Positions 33,930 to 43,250 are shown, counted from the stretch's first letter. The stretch: 64,000 nucleotides of DNA from Anaerolineae bacterium (GCA_022823945.1 JAJEBK010000018.1:26987-90986), one strand, 5' to 3'. Program-made: numbers and translations. The notes: a model not told the origin generated them from the letters alone.

Positions 33930-34801
33930 TTGTGGCGCATGATATCCAGCCACAGCACCAAGCCTTGCCATTCTCCGTAACGGTCGTAGCGCTGGCGGAT
34001 TTCCTGGTCACTGGCTTTTGCACCGTTCTTGTGCCGGGTGGCATAGAAGGTTCGCGCCGCGCTGTCAATGGCCAGCCGGCCATAGTGCCCGGCCATGCGC
34101 GCATAGGTGGCGGCGGCATAATCGCCAAAGCCCTTTAGCGCCTTGACCGCCTTGTACAAAGCATCAGCATCCAGCCACTTCCATGACTCGGGCTGAATTT
34201 CGCCATGGGCGATTTTCTGCGCCAGTTCGTGCAGATAGGCATTGCGGTAGCCGGCGCGCACGGCATCTGCCAGTTCATCAAATGGCATTGCGGCGATGCG
34301 CTCGGCGGCCGGGAAGGCGTGCAATCCTTCGATAGTCGGGTGAGGCGCGCCCAGCCGGCACAAACGGCGGCACATCTGCACGGTCTGCGCCCAGTTGCAG
34401 TTGGTTGTCAGCAAGATCTTCGCCAGGTTTTCCCAAGCGCTGGGGCAGGTGAGGATGCGGCCATGCCCCTCGGCTTCCAGCCATTCATAGCCGTCATACG
34501 CGCGCATGGCGGCATAAAAAGGGCGCAAGTCGCGCTCGCTGCCCAGCATGCGCCGGGCGGCATCATTCATTTTCGGCTGGATATCGTGAATCGTCTGCGC
34601 ATCGGGCTGCCCCACCGCCATACCAAACTCATGCTTCATCAGCCACATGCGCGTCACCAGCCCATGGCGATTCTGATGAATATATTCCAGCAGCCCGTCT
34701 GCGGCGTGCCAGGTGAACGGTGCCAACTGCAGCCAGCCATGACTGTGGACTGTGGCGTAAAAATTGAAATCAGCCCGCGTCGGCGAGATGATGCGATACA
34801 T
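33917..34801 (-). CDS. HhH-GPD DNA glycosylase (AlkA/OGG-like)
   Basis: 294 residues. The helix-hairpin-helix is ALKGFGDYAAATYARMAG, followed by the catalytic-type Asp in RLAIDSAART. The region CPSAWENLAKILLTTNCNWAQT matches the start of the HhH-GPD domain. It would remove damaged bases in base-excision repair; a Lys at the OGG1 nucleophile position (VKALKG) is possible but not certain, so whether it is bifunctional is open. Confidence 0.75.
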   Translation of the reverse strand: MYRIISPTRADFNFYATVHSHGWLQLAPFTWHAADGLLEYIHQNRHGLVTRMWLMKHEFGMAVGQPDAQTIHDIQPKMNDAARRMLGSERDLRPFYAAMRAYDGYEWLEAEGHGRILTCPSAWENLAKILLTTNCNWAQTVQMCRRLCRLGAPHPTIEGLHAFPAAERIAAMPFDELADAVRAGYRNAYLHELAQKIAHGEIQPESWKWLDADALYKAVKALKGFGDYAAATYARMAGHYGRLAIDSAARTFYATRHKNGAKASDQEIRQRYDRYGEWQGLVLWLDIMRHNYEA

Positions 34802-34848
34802 AGGCGGCGGGTTGTGTGCCGATAAAATTTAGCCGATTACGATCGGTC

Positions 34849-35325
34849 TCATGCGGGCATCTTGTCCAGCACTTCCTGGATCTGCTGCAGGTGGTTGATG
34901 CCATGCCCGGAATAGAGGCGCGCCAGGTCTTCCAGGCTGTAATCGGGGCGGTCGGGGCTGGCTGCGCGGCCGACTTTCGCCCATTCGTCATCGCTCATGT
35001 TTTCCAGCAAGATCGCCCAGCGCGCTTGCAGCCCATCGAGGATTTTCAGCGAATGTTCGATATCGGCATTGCTGGCATCGGGCATTTCGGCGATGGCATT
35101 GACATCGTAGCTGGTGAACTGGAAGCTGGGGCTGGTGAGTATCAGCTTGAAGCGGCGGATGCAGACCATGTGCGTGTCGGCCAGATGGTGGATATTTTGG
35201 GCGATCGTCCATTCTGGCGCGTTGTAGGCGGTGGTCAGCTGCTCGTCGCTCAAGCCGGCGACTTTTTCGCGCAGCTGGGCGGGCAGCGCGCGGATGATGG
35301 CGATGCTTTCGGCGCGTGATTGCAT
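34849..35325 (-). CDS. DinB/YfiT-like metal-dependent protein
   Basis: 158 residues, a four-helix bundle of the DinB superfamily: WTIAQNIHHLADTHMVCIRRF gives the first His ligand(s) and YSGHGINHLQQIQEVLDKM the C-terminal pair of His. Many members are thiol transferases. AAGGAG precedes the ATG. It may be cotranscribed with the glycosylase 47 bases downstream. Confidence 0.8.
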   Translation of the reverse strand: MQSRAESIAIIRALPAQLREKVAGLSDEQLTTAYNAPEWTIAQNIHHLADTHMVCIRRFKLILTSPSFQFTSYDVNAIAEMPDASNADIEHSLKILDGLQARWAILLENMSDDEWAKVGRAASPDRPDYSLEDLARLYSGHGINHLQQIQEVLDKMPA

Positions 35326-35486
35326 GATGTGGACTCCTTCTTGGTGTGTGAATGAGGCTGTATTGTAGCGACAGAATGCGCAATAGACATAGAGAAAAAC
35401 GCGCAGAACAAGCTCTTCGGCGCTAATTTGCGGGCGGACGATGCTGTGCTTGCGCTACAATGATGACTTGTAGAAGCACGGTGCGC

Positions 35487-36428
35487 ATGAAGGCGAGGAG
35501 AACGAAACTGGGCGAGCCAAGCAACGATGCCCCCGACATCATCGGCATCGGCGTCTGCACGGTCGATTATCTGGTGATCGTGCCGCGCCTGCCGCAGCGC
35601 AACGAAAATATGCGCGCGCGCACATTTGCGCGAGAATTGGGTGGCCTGGCTTCCATCGCCTTGATCGCCGCCGCTCGCTTGGGCGCTCGGGCCAAGCTCG
35701 TTACGCGCATCGGCGATGATGAGGCTGGCGCTTATATCCGCGGCGCGCTGCTGGCCGAAGGCATCGATATCTCGCAACTGTTGGTCGAGGCGGGCAGCGA
35801 ATCGCATGTATCGGTGATCGTCGTGGACGAGCCATCGGGCGACCGCAGCATCATGACTCGCCCCCCCACGAGCCAACCTGTGGGAGCGCAGGAATTGCGG
35901 CGCGCAGACATCGGCGATGCTCGCGTTCTTTTCGTCGACAAGTGCAACGAGGCGACGCTGCAAGTGGCGAAGTGGGCGCGGGAGGTGGGCTCGCATGTCG
36001 TGCTGGATCCATCCCAGCCCTACGCGGAGGTCAAGCCGCTGCTGGAACATGTCACTGTGCCCATCGTGCCCGAAGCATGGGCGCGCGCCTGGATGCCCGA
36101 CCGGCCAGTCAGCGCGGTTGCCGAGCGTCTTTGTCAGGAGGGCGCGGAGATCGCAATCGTCACACTGGGAGAACGCGGTGCCGTGGCGAGCTGGGGCGGG
36201 CAGACGCAAACTTTCCCCGCTTTTGCGGTGGATGTGGTCGACACGACTGGCGCGGGCGATGCCTATCACGGCGCATTCATGTACGCGCTGCTGCAGGGCT
36301 GGGATGTGCCGCGCATGGCAACTTTCGCTGCCGCTGTCGGCGCATTAAATTGTCGCGCGCTGGGCGGTCGCAGCGCCTTGCCAGGCTTGGATGAGGTAGA
36401 GCGATTCCTGGCGCAATCTGTCCGCTGA
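35487..36428 (+). CDS. PfkB-family carbohydrate kinase
   Basis: 313 residues from ATG 35487; the first ATG of the track ORF (35460) overlaps a TACAAT -10 element. Ribokinase-fold motifs: GIGVCTVDYLVIVPRLP, GGLASIALIAAARLG, VTRIGDDEAGAYIRGAL and the catalytic anion-hole motif VVDTTGAGDAYHGAFMYALLQG. The sugar or nucleoside substrate is unknown. It is divergent from the DinB-like gene. Confidence 0.85.
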   Translation: MKARRTKLGEPSNDAPDIIGIGVCTVDYLVIVPRLPQRNENMRARTFARELGGLASIALIAAARLGARAKLVTRIGDDEAGAYIRGALLAEGIDISQLLVEAGSESHVSVIVVDEPSGDRSIMTRPPTSQPVGAQELRRADIGDARVLFVDKCNEATLQVAKWAREVGSHVVLDPSQPYAEVKPLLEHVTVPIVPEAWARAWMPDRPVSAVAERLCQEGAEIAIVTLGERGAVASWGGQTQTFPAFAVDVVDTTGAGDAYHGAFMYALLQGWDVPRMATFAAAVGALNCRALGGRSALPGLDEVERFLAQSVR

Positions 36429-36466
36429 GAATCTGCCTGCATGCTCACTGCGAGTTCGTGGAAAAT

Positions 36467-36475
36467 TGGTATACT
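36467..36475 (+). promoter_or_regulatory. Extended -10 promoter of the HU gene
   Basis: TGG TATACT, 34 bases before the HU start codon, which has GAAGGAG upstream. Confidence 0.5.
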
Positions 36476-36509
36476 GGCTGCCGTACCTTAACTTGAAGGA
36501 GTGAGAGCA

Positions 36510-36782
36510 ATGAACAAAGCAGAATTGATTGATGCGATCGCCGCAAAGTCGGGCCTGGACAAGAAGCAGTCGGGCGCGGCTCTGGCAGCGATGATCGAGT
36601 CGGTCGAAGAAGCGTTGGTCGGTGGCGAGCGCGTGCAGTTGGTCGGCTTTGGCACCTGGTCGGTGAACAGACGCGAAGCGCGCATGGGCCGCAATCCCAG
36701 CAACAACGAGAGCATTGAGATCGCCGCCAAGAATGTCGTCAGGTTCAAGCCGGGCGCCAGCTTGGCCAAGTCGGTGAATTAA
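36510..36782 (+). CDS. hup: HU-family DNA-binding protein
   Basis: 90 residues, the normal HU length, from ATG 36510. Typical sequence: MNKAELIDAIAAKSGLDKKQ, VQLVGFGTWSVNRREARMGRNP (the DNA-intercalating NP) and VVRFKPGASLAKSVN. It bends and compacts the nucleoid. A strong intrinsic terminator follows at 36849, so it is probably monocistronic. Confidence 0.93.
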   Translation: MNKAELIDAIAAKSGLDKKQSGAALAAMIESVEEALVGGERVQLVGFGTWSVNRREARMGRNPSNNESIEIAAKNVVRFKPGASLAKSVN

Positions 36783-36848
36783 TTCTGTTCCAGCGATTAT
36801 AGGATTGCATCGCAATGTGATCTCGCTGGCTAACGAATCTGCTACATC

Positions 36849-36885
36849 AGCCTGCTGATCATGTATCGGCAGGCTCTGTTTTTTT
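36849..36885 (+). terminator. Intrinsic terminator after the first HU gene
   Basis: AGCCTGC (36849-36855) pairs with GCAGGCT (36869-36875), and seven T follow after CTG. Standard rho-independent form. Confidence 0.8.
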
Positions 36886-36969
36886 GAATGTGCCACAAAA
36901 TCAATCAGGATACCGCGCTAGCGACGCGGCGAATCGTCGCCAATCATCATTGAGCTGAGGGGAATTGCC

Positions 36970-37344
36970 ATGAACAAATCTGAGATGGTAGATGCCATAT
37001 CGGCGAAGACCGGTCTAACAAAGAAAGATGCAAAACTGGCTTTGGATGCCTTTGTCGAATCGGTAATGGACTGTGTCGCAAGCGGCGAAGAGGTAGGGTT
37101 TACGGGTTTCGGCAAGTGGCAGGTCGCTAATAGAGACTCGAGAATGGGAATAAATCCTGCAACAGGCGCAAGAATCCAAATCTCGGAGCGTAAAGTGGTG
37201 AAATTCAAGGTCGGCGCAACATTGAAGGCGGCAGCCAACCAGGAAAAGCCGAAGCGCAAAGCGAAACCAGCAGGAAAGGCGAAGAACGAAGCCAAACCGA
37301 AGCGCAAACGCAAACCTGCCCGTCTGCGCGATCTACTCGGCTGA
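36970..37344 (+). CDS. HU-family protein with a Lys/Arg-rich C-terminal tail
   Basis: 124 residues. The first ~90 are a normal HU domain (MNKSEMVDAISAKTGLTKKD, VGFTGFGKWQVANRDSRMGINPATG), followed by ~34 residues rich in Lys, Pro and Ala (EKPKRKAKPAGKAKNEAKPKRKRKPARL). The layout resembles mycobacterial HupB/Hlp, where the tail changes DNA affinity and is modified. It is a separate transcript downstream of the terminator, with GAGGGGAAT before the ATG. Confidence 0.9.
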   Translation: MNKSEMVDAISAKTGLTKKDAKLALDAFVESVMDCVASGEEVGFTGFGKWQVANRDSRMGINPATGARIQISERKVVKFKVGATLKAAANQEKPKRKAKPAGKAKNEAKPKRKRKPARLRDLLG

Positions 37345-37502
37345 CAGCCTTTCCAGCGAGCAACTGCCTCAGCACGGAGTCTTTTGCAATCACAAGGCAG
37401 CGCGCCGACCTGCCAGGTCTTGAACCACAGTTGGCGCGGACGAACAGCATTCTTGCTTTATGTAATAGACTGGGTCTGCCCTTCTGTGGCAAAAACCTCC
37501 TC

Positions 37503-38495
37503 TCACACCGCTTTTGGCACATTTTTCAGCGCATCATCAATGAGATCATCGGCGCTGATGCCATCGGCCTGGGCATCGAAGTTCAGCAGGATGCGGTGGC
37601 GCAGAGCGGCATGGGCGATGGCCGCGATATCGTCAAAGGCGACATTGCTGCGTCCATCCAGCAGCGCGTTGATCTTTGCGCCGATGATGAGCGCCTGCGC
37701 CCCGCGTGGACTCGCCCCATAACGGGCATAGCGCTTGATGAGTGAGTCGTCAGCGGCTTGCTCGGGATGCGTTGCCACCACCAGGCGAGCCACATAGGCG
37801 CTGACATGGCTGGCGATCGGCGTGCTCAATGCCAGCTTGCCCATGCCCAGCACCTGCGCTCCATCGGCGACCTTGCCGGCTTGCGGCGGCTGCACACCGG
37901 TCGTGCGCTCCAGGATGTTGACGAGATCCTGCACATCGGGGAATGGCACATTCACCTTGAACAGGAAGCGATCCAACTGCGCTTCGGGCAGGGGATAGGT
38001 GCCTTCCATCTCCAGCGGATTTTGGGTGGCCAGCACAAAGAAGGGTGCGTCGAGCTCATAGCGGCGTCCAGCGACGGTGACTGTCTTTTCTTGCATGGCT
38101 TCCAGCATGGCAGATTGTGTCTTGGGCGTGGCGCGGTTGATTTCGTCAGCCAGCACGAGATTGGCGAAGATCGGGCCAGACTGAAACCGAAACTGGCGGC
38201 GGCCATCTTCGGTCTCTTCCAGGATGTCTGTGCCGACAATATCGGCGGGCATCAGGTCGGGCGTAAACTGGATGCGCGAAAATTGCAGATCAAGCACAGC
38301 GCCCAGGGTGCGGATGAGCATGGTCTTGCCCAAGCCTGGTACGCCTTCCAGCAGGGCATGTCCGCCGGCCAGCACGCAAATCAACGTGCTGCGCAAGACA
38401 TCGCGCTGCCCGACAATGACCTTGCCGACTTCCGCCTCAATGCTGCGCGCCAGCTCGCCAAACTGCTCCAGTCCGATTTCTGCCGCATCGCTCAT
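37503..38495 (-). CDS. MoxR-family AAA+ ATPase
   Basis: About 330 residues from ATG 38495 (AAGGCGAG upstream). Walker A GVPGLGKTM, Walker B LVLADEINRATPKTQSAMLEAMQE, and sensor FVLATQNPLEMEGTYPLPEAQLDRF are textbook MoxR. These ATPases act as chaperones, usually beside VWA and DUF58 genes. No such partner is adjacent here. Confidence 0.9.
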   Translation of the reverse strand: MSDAAEIGLEQFGELARSIEAEVGKVIVGQRDVLRSTLICVLAGGHALLEGVPGLGKTMLIRTLGAVLDLQFSRIQFTPDLMPADIVGTDILEETEDGRRQFRFQSGPIFANLVLADEINRATPKTQSAMLEAMQEKTVTVAGRRYELDAPFFVLATQNPLEMEGTYPLPEAQLDRFLFKVNVPFPDVQDLVNILERTTGVQPPQAGKVADGAQVLGMGKLALSTPIASHVSAYVARLVVATHPEQAADDSLIKRYARYGASPRGAQALIIGAKINALLDGRSNVAFDDIAAIAHAALRHRILLNFDAQADGISADDLIDDALKNVPKAV

Positions 38496-38619
38496 GGCGC
38501 TCGCCTTGTTGGTCGTTTGAGAATGCCGTCGATTATAGACTTGCTTGGGGCATTGCTGTAGGGGTGAATAAAACCTCTCCGCCAACTCTGTGAAACCAAG
38601 CAAGTTATGCACATTTTTG

Positions 38620-38780
38620 CCACCGAGTACATCGAGTATTTTAAGTACACAAGTAAGCGCGAGTAAGTCGTGAAACTACAAATTGCCACAGAGACACAGA
38701 GACACAGAGAAACCCTTGCATTTCTCTCGGTGCACTCTCAATAACTCGGTGCACTCTCAATAACTCGGTGTACTCGGTGG
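38620..38780. repeat. MITE-like element with 18-bp terminal inverted repeats (copy 2)
   Basis: Left CCACCGAGTACATCGAGT (38620-38637) and right ACTCGGTGTACTCGGTGG (38763-38780) are inverted repeats with one mismatch. The body carries CCACAGAGACACAGAGACACAGAGA and a 20-bp tandem (CTCGGTGCACTCTCAATAA). It fills the MoxR/xer intergenic gap of 337 bases; no ORF was found there. Confidence 0.65.
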
Positions 38781-38832
38781 TCCCGTTTTATTCATTACTT
38801 GACTTACCTTCTGCTGCGCTATACTGCGCGGC

Positions 38833-39936
38833 ATGACACCAGCCGATGCTAGCCAACACGCCGACTTGTCACAGCGACAGGCGCAGTTGCATCGTGAAAA
38901 CATGGCGGTGTTGATGCCGTCCGCGCCGGGCAAGGACCAAAAATCGCGACTGGGTTTCTTCATCGACTGGCTGACGCGCGCCGGGCTTCACTGGTACCAA
39001 CCCGATCTGCGCGCGTATCGGGATTATTTGCTGCACGAGCGCACACGCGTCAACAAACGGAATCAGATCAAGGCGGCCACGCTCTCGCCACAGACAGCCT
39101 TGGCGCATCTGGCCACCATCCGCGGTCGCTATAATGAGCTGACGCGCAGCAACGAAATCCGCGATCGTCTGTACGAGCTCGCCAATCCAGACGCCAGCGA
39201 AGCCGAGCAGCGAGCGCTGGTGGATGAATTCTTCGTGCGCCTGGCCAACGATCTGCATCCGGCAACCGCGCCCATCAAAGTGCTTGAGCTGCAAGACCGC
39301 GCCGACAGCGAGCATCTGCGTTTGAAACCCTACCAGGTCAGCGCTCTGCTGGGCGCGCCGGGCATCGGCAGCCTGCGTGGCCTGCGCGATACGGCGCTGA
39401 TGACACTGATGGTGTGCACTGGCATCCGCGCGGCTGAAGCGGCAGCATTGGTTGTTGATGACTTGCGCCAACAACTGGGCGGCGAATTGTCGCTGCGTGT
39501 GCGCGAGGGCAAGGGCGGCAAGCAGCGACTGATTCCGTATGGACCGCTGAATTGGTGCCTCATGTATGTGGATGCCTGGCAGGTCGCAGCGCAGATCAAA
39601 GCGGGAGCGGTTTTCCGCAGGATTCTCAAGGGCAACCGGGCTATCGGCGCGAAGCCAATTGGCGCATGGACTGTCAACGACATTATGAACAACTACCCAA
39701 TCAGCATTGACGGGACGCTGCGTCTGGTCAAGCCGCACGATTTGCGCCGCACATATGCGCGAAACGCCTACGACTTTGGCATGGATCTGGAGCGCATCCG
39801 CCAAAATCTGGGGCACGCCAGTTTGCAGACCACGCAGACCTACATCGGCGCACTGGATGGACGCGACCGGCATCCGCCCAACATGTTCCGTCCGCCACAT
39901 GAGATGGCGCAACTGCATTCGTTATTGGGGCGGTGA
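38833..39936 (+). CDS. Tyrosine recombinase/integrase
   Basis: 367 residues. Catalytic residues are all visible: Arg in CTGIRAAEA, Lys in GKGGKQR, HDLRRT, the second His in LGHASLQTT, and the nucleophile Tyr in TYIGAL. The N-terminal SAM-like core-binding domain has HWYQPDLRAYRDYLLHER. It is solitary: no excisionase, att site or phage genes were seen. It could be a Xer-like dimer-resolution enzyme or a domesticated integrase. Confidence 0.87.
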   Translation: MTPADASQHADLSQRQAQLHRENMAVLMPSAPGKDQKSRLGFFIDWLTRAGLHWYQPDLRAYRDYLLHERTRVNKRNQIKAATLSPQTALAHLATIRGRYNELTRSNEIRDRLYELANPDASEAEQRALVDEFFVRLANDLHPATAPIKVLELQDRADSEHLRLKPYQVSALLGAPGIGSLRGLRDTALMTLMVCTGIRAAEAAALVVDDLRQQLGGELSLRVREGKGGKQRLIPYGPLNWCLMYVDAWQVAAQIKAGAVFRRILKGNRAIGAKPIGAWTVNDIMNNYPISIDGTLRLVKPHDLRRTYARNAYDFGMDLERIRQNLGHASLQTTQTYIGALDGRDRHPPNMFRPPHEMAQLHSLLGR

Positions 39937-39977
39937 CACATCCAGGCGCAGATGCGTGCTCGCAAAGGGAGTTGTTC

Positions 39978-40715
39978 CTAGCCAGCAGGCGCGTCGGCAG
40001 CCGGCACCTCAAGCGCGATGGCTTGTTTGATCAAGTCGCGGAACGATGCTTCGGGCAGGGCGCCGGGCTGCATAAAGATCAATTGTCCGGACTTGAACAT
40101 GGCGATAGTCGGGATGCTGCGAATTTGGAAAGCCTGGCTCAGCCCCGGATTGGCGTCGGTATCTACCTTGACAACGCGGATCTGCCCGGCGAATTCGGCC
40201 GCCAGCTTCTCCAGGATGGGCGCGACTTGCCGGCAAGGACCGCACCACTCCGCCCAGAAATCCACCAGCACGGGCATGTCATGCGAGGCGGCGATGGCGT
40301 CTTTCTCAAAAGTGGCGTCGCTCACATCCATGGGCTTGCTGAGCAGCTTGCGTTTGGGTTTGGCTGGCTTGACGGGCTTGGCGGGCGGTTCATCGGCTTC
40401 GCGCGCATCGTGCAGCTGCTGGATGAAGTCGGGCAGGTCGCTGGACCATGGGCGCGAACGCCGCAGCAGCGCCTCACCACGATATGAGCCGATCAACAGC
40501 GCCTTGTCCTGATAGTCGAAGCGCTCGCACAACTGTGGATTGCTGGCGGGGTCGACCTGGGCGAACAAGATGTCGGCCTCTTCATCGGCGGCTTTGACAA
40601 AGGCGGTTTTGAAATCGCTGCGCAATTTGTCGCCGCCATTCGAGAGCAGGATGAGCGCGGGTACGCGGCGCGTTCGGCGGGCGAATGTGGCGTCAGTCAG
40701 GGTTTGTAATGACAT
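39978..40715 (-). CDS. Two-domain thioredoxin
   Basis: 245 residues. The C-terminal domain (from ~residue 130) is a full thioredoxin with VDFWAEWCGPCRQVAPILEKL. The N-terminal ~110 residues also look like a thioredoxin fold (ALILLSNGGDKLRSDFKTAFVKAADE, DILFAQVDPASNP) but lack the CxxC. A Lys/Pro-rich linker (PPAKPVKPAKPKRK) joins them. The N-terminal domain may bind a partner. No signal peptide, so cytoplasmic. Confidence 0.85.
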   Translation of the reverse strand: MSLQTLTDATFARRTRRVPALILLSNGGDKLRSDFKTAFVKAADEEADILFAQVDPASNPQLCERFDYQDKALLIGSYRGEALLRRSRPWSSDLPDFIQQLHDAREADEPPAKPVKPAKPKRKLLSKPMDVSDATFEKDAIAASHDMPVLVDFWAEWCGPCRQVAPILEKLAAEFAGQIRVVKVDTDANPGLSQAFQIRSIPTIAMFKSGQLIFMQPGALPEASFRDLIKQAIALEVPAADAPAG

Positions 40716-40724
40716 ATTGAGTTT

Positions 40725-40970
40725 CTACTTGGTTATGGCATTGGTAAGCTGCCGGATGGGTGTAGGCTCGGTGGGCCGCACTATCTCCCGTTCGGTCGCG
40801 ATCTCAGCGTCGATCTGCGCCAAGACTTCTTCACTGAAATCGGCAATGACACTGGGTTTGCCGTCGTCGTCATAAGTGGTGATGCGATATGTGCCTAGCT
40901 TGGCTTTTCCCGCAGAGATGTCCGCTGCTTGCTTAAAGCTTCTCGCCAGCCTTTCACTGAATTCGCTCAT
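40725..40970 (-). CDS. HigA/XRE-type antitoxin-like partner protein
   Basis: About 81 residues. ATG 40970 has GGGGGTGA upstream; a GTG at 40979 would overlap the toxin stop by GTGA. N-terminus MSEFSERLARSFKQAADISAGK resembles the opening of HigA-like regulators, but no complete helix-turn-helix follows. It is adjacent to the RelE-like toxin and downstream of it, the HigBA order. Confidence 0.5.
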   Translation of the reverse strand: MSEFSERLARSFKQAADISAGKAKLGTYRITTYDDDGKPSVIADFSEEVLAQIDAEIATEREIVRPTEPTPIRQLTNAITK

Positions 40971-40975
40971 AATGT

Positions 40976-41311
40976 TCACCCCCGGTAGTTCTCCACGATT
41001 TCCAACACGGCTTGCCTGATATCGCGCTTCCGCGCCGGAGATATATCTTCTCTTTCGCGTTTGCTATAAACATCTAACAGAAATACTGGAATGTCGACTC
41101 CGGTATAGAAAGTAATCACTCTGAATCCTCCGCTTTTCCCGCGCCCTCTAAGCGGAAATCTAATTTTTCGGGCTCCGCCAGTTCCCGGCACAACTTTGCC
41201 AGCAGTAGGATTCAGTCCTACGAAAGTCTTTATGAAATCTATCTCCTCATCAGTCATGCGGAGATGTTTCGACTGACGAAGAAATGCGTGAGTTTCGACA
41301 ATCGTATGCAT
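40976..41311 (-). CDS. RelE/HigB-like toxin (third family)
   Basis: About 111 residues from ATG 41311. RelE-like core: KVVPGTGGARKIRFPLRGRGKSGGFRVITFYTG then a C-terminal helical part. Similar to HigB2-type ribosome-dependent mRNA interferases, and distinct from the toxins at 117 and 8352, which have the same GKSGGFR core. The antitoxin-like gene follows immediately, the inverted order seen in higBA. Confidence 0.7.
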   Translation of the reverse strand: MHTIVETHAFLRQSKHLRMTDEEIDFIKTFVGLNPTAGKVVPGTGGARKIRFPLRGRGKSGGFRVITFYTGVDIPVFLLDVYSKREREDISPARKRDIRQAVLEIVENYRG

Positions 41312-41364
41312 CACGATCATCCTCAGTGTACTCGGTTGTCAATCCAAATGCAACGACTGCTTCG

Positions 41365-43170
41365 CTAGCCTGCCAGGCGCTCAATATAGTCCAGACTCTG
41401 GTGCCGGAAGTAGCTGTCATACAGAGTCGCATAATGCCCGCTGTCCGCCATGAGCGTGTCGTGTGTGCCCGATTCGATGATTTCGCCGTGATCGAGCACG
41501 ATGATGCGGTCGGCATGCTGGATGGTCGACAGGCGATGGGCGATGACGATGGATGTGCGGTCGCCCAGCAAGGTGTCCAGGCCTTCCTGGATCAATGTTT
41601 CGGTCAGGGGGTCGACGCTGGCGGTGGCTTCGTCCAGGATGAAGATCGCCGGGTCTTGCAGCAGCACACGCGCGATCGCCACCAGCTGCCGCTGGCCCAT
41701 GGACAGGTTGCCGCCCCGCTCGCCCACTTCGGTCTGCAAGCCATCTTGCAGGCTGACCAGCCAGTCGCCGCGGCCCACCATGTTGGCGGCGCGCACCACT
41801 TGCTCATCTGTGGCTTCGGGCTTGCCGTAGCGGATATTGTCCATGACGCTGCCATCAAAGAGGAAAGGCGTCTGCGTGACCATGCCCAGCTGCGCACGGT
41901 AACTGGGCAGGTTGAAATAGCGGATATCGCGCCTGTCGATGAACAGGTCGCCCCGTTGATACTCATAGAAGCGGTTGATCAGCTTGGCGATGCTGGTCTT
42001 GCCGCTGCCCGTATGCCCAACCAGCGCCAGTGTCTCGCCAGGCTGGATGTGCAGGTTGAAGTCGCGCAGGACAGGCTCGCCCTCGTTGTACTGGAAATCC
42101 ATCGAAGAAAATTCAATTTCGCCCTGCAGGGAATGCACATATTCATCGGCCTTCTGCTTGACCAGCGCCTCGGCATCCAGCAAGGCAAATACACGTTCGC
42201 CGGCGGCAAGCCCAAGCTGAAATTGGCTCCAAAATGACGAAATGCTCGTCAGCGGGAACCAAATCATGCCCATACCCTGAATGAACAAGAACCACTCGCC
42301 AGCCGTCAGAATACCCTGCTGCGCCATGTTGATACCAAACCAGACCACCGCCGCCACACCCAGTCCGGCAATGGTGACCAGGATCGGGAATATGCTGCCG
42401 AAGACGAAGCCGTTGATCTTCTCAACCTCGTATGATTCATGATTCACCGTCTTGAACTCGTCATAAATCATCTGCTCGCGGCGGAAGGCTTTGGCGACGG
42501 CGATGCCACTGATCGATTCCTGGATGTGCGCATTGACGATCGCCAGTTGCCGGCGCGAGTTGGTCACAGTGCGGCGCGCGACTGTGCGAAACTTCAGCGC
42601 GGTGTAGATGATGAAAGGCATGATGGCCGCCAACACGATCGTCATGTTCACATTGACTGTGAACAGGTAGATCATCAGCAGCACAACCAGCAGCAGGCGG
42701 CTCATCAGGTTGATGCTCAGGCGCACCGTCTCGGAAAATGCCTGCGTGTCGGAAAGCACGCGGCTGACCACCTTGCCGGTGGCGTATTGATCATAGAAAG
42801 ACATATCGCGCTCAGTTACGGCGTTGAAGGCGTCTTCTCGCAGGTCGAAAGTCACATCGCCGACCGCCTCGGCTGAAAGCCACTGGCGGATCATGTTGGC
42901 CACCCAGCCGGCGCTCGCTGCCACGCCCAGGATGATCGATGCCCCGATTGGGTCAAAGGTCTCGGGCGTGAACTGCAACTGGTCCAGCGCTTGCGAGACG
43001 ACCACCGGCAGAATCAAGTCCATCACCGAGCTTAGGAAGACGACAGCGGCCACCACCAGCATCTTCCAGGCTTGTGGACGAAAATAGCCAAGAATTCGTT
43101 TGACCAGCGCCCAGTCGGTGTATTGGCGGTCGTAGTCTTCGGCGTCCAGCCCATCCATTATGAAGCCCAT
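41365..43170 (-). CDS. ABC exporter half-transporter, subunit with consensus Walker B
   Basis: About 601 residues: six-helix transmembrane domain then an ATP-binding domain. Walker A GHTGSGKTSI, Walker B FILDEATASVD with the catalytic Glu, switch His in AHRLS, but the signature is NLSMGQRQ instead of LSGGQ. ATG 43170 follows AAGGAGA. With the upstream gene it should form a heterodimeric exporter with one weak and one active ATP site; substrate unknown (lipid or drug). Confidence 0.9.
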   Translation of the reverse strand: MGFIMDGLDAEDYDRQYTDWALVKRILGYFRPQAWKMLVVAAVVFLSSVMDLILPVVVSQALDQLQFTPETFDPIGASIILGVAASAGWVANMIRQWLSAEAVGDVTFDLREDAFNAVTERDMSFYDQYATGKVVSRVLSDTQAFSETVRLSINLMSRLLLVVLLMIYLFTVNVNMTIVLAAIMPFIIYTALKFRTVARRTVTNSRRQLAIVNAHIQESISGIAVAKAFRREQMIYDEFKTVNHESYEVEKINGFVFGSIFPILVTIAGLGVAAVVWFGINMAQQGILTAGEWFLFIQGMGMIWFPLTSISSFWSQFQLGLAAGERVFALLDAEALVKQKADEYVHSLQGEIEFSSMDFQYNEGEPVLRDFNLHIQPGETLALVGHTGSGKTSIAKLINRFYEYQRGDLFIDRRDIRYFNLPSYRAQLGMVTQTPFLFDGSVMDNIRYGKPEATDEQVVRAANMVGRGDWLVSLQDGLQTEVGERGGNLSMGQRQLVAIARVLLQDPAIFILDEATASVDPLTETLIQEGLDTLLGDRTSIVIAHRLSTIQHADRIIVLDHGEIIESGTHDTLMADSGHYATLYDSYFRHQSLDYIERLAG

Positions 43171-43250
43171 GGGCAGTCTCCTTCGTAGTCCGTTTCCATT
43201 TTCGGGCGATCTGGTATATCGCCCCAAGCCTAATCACACTTGGATATTGC

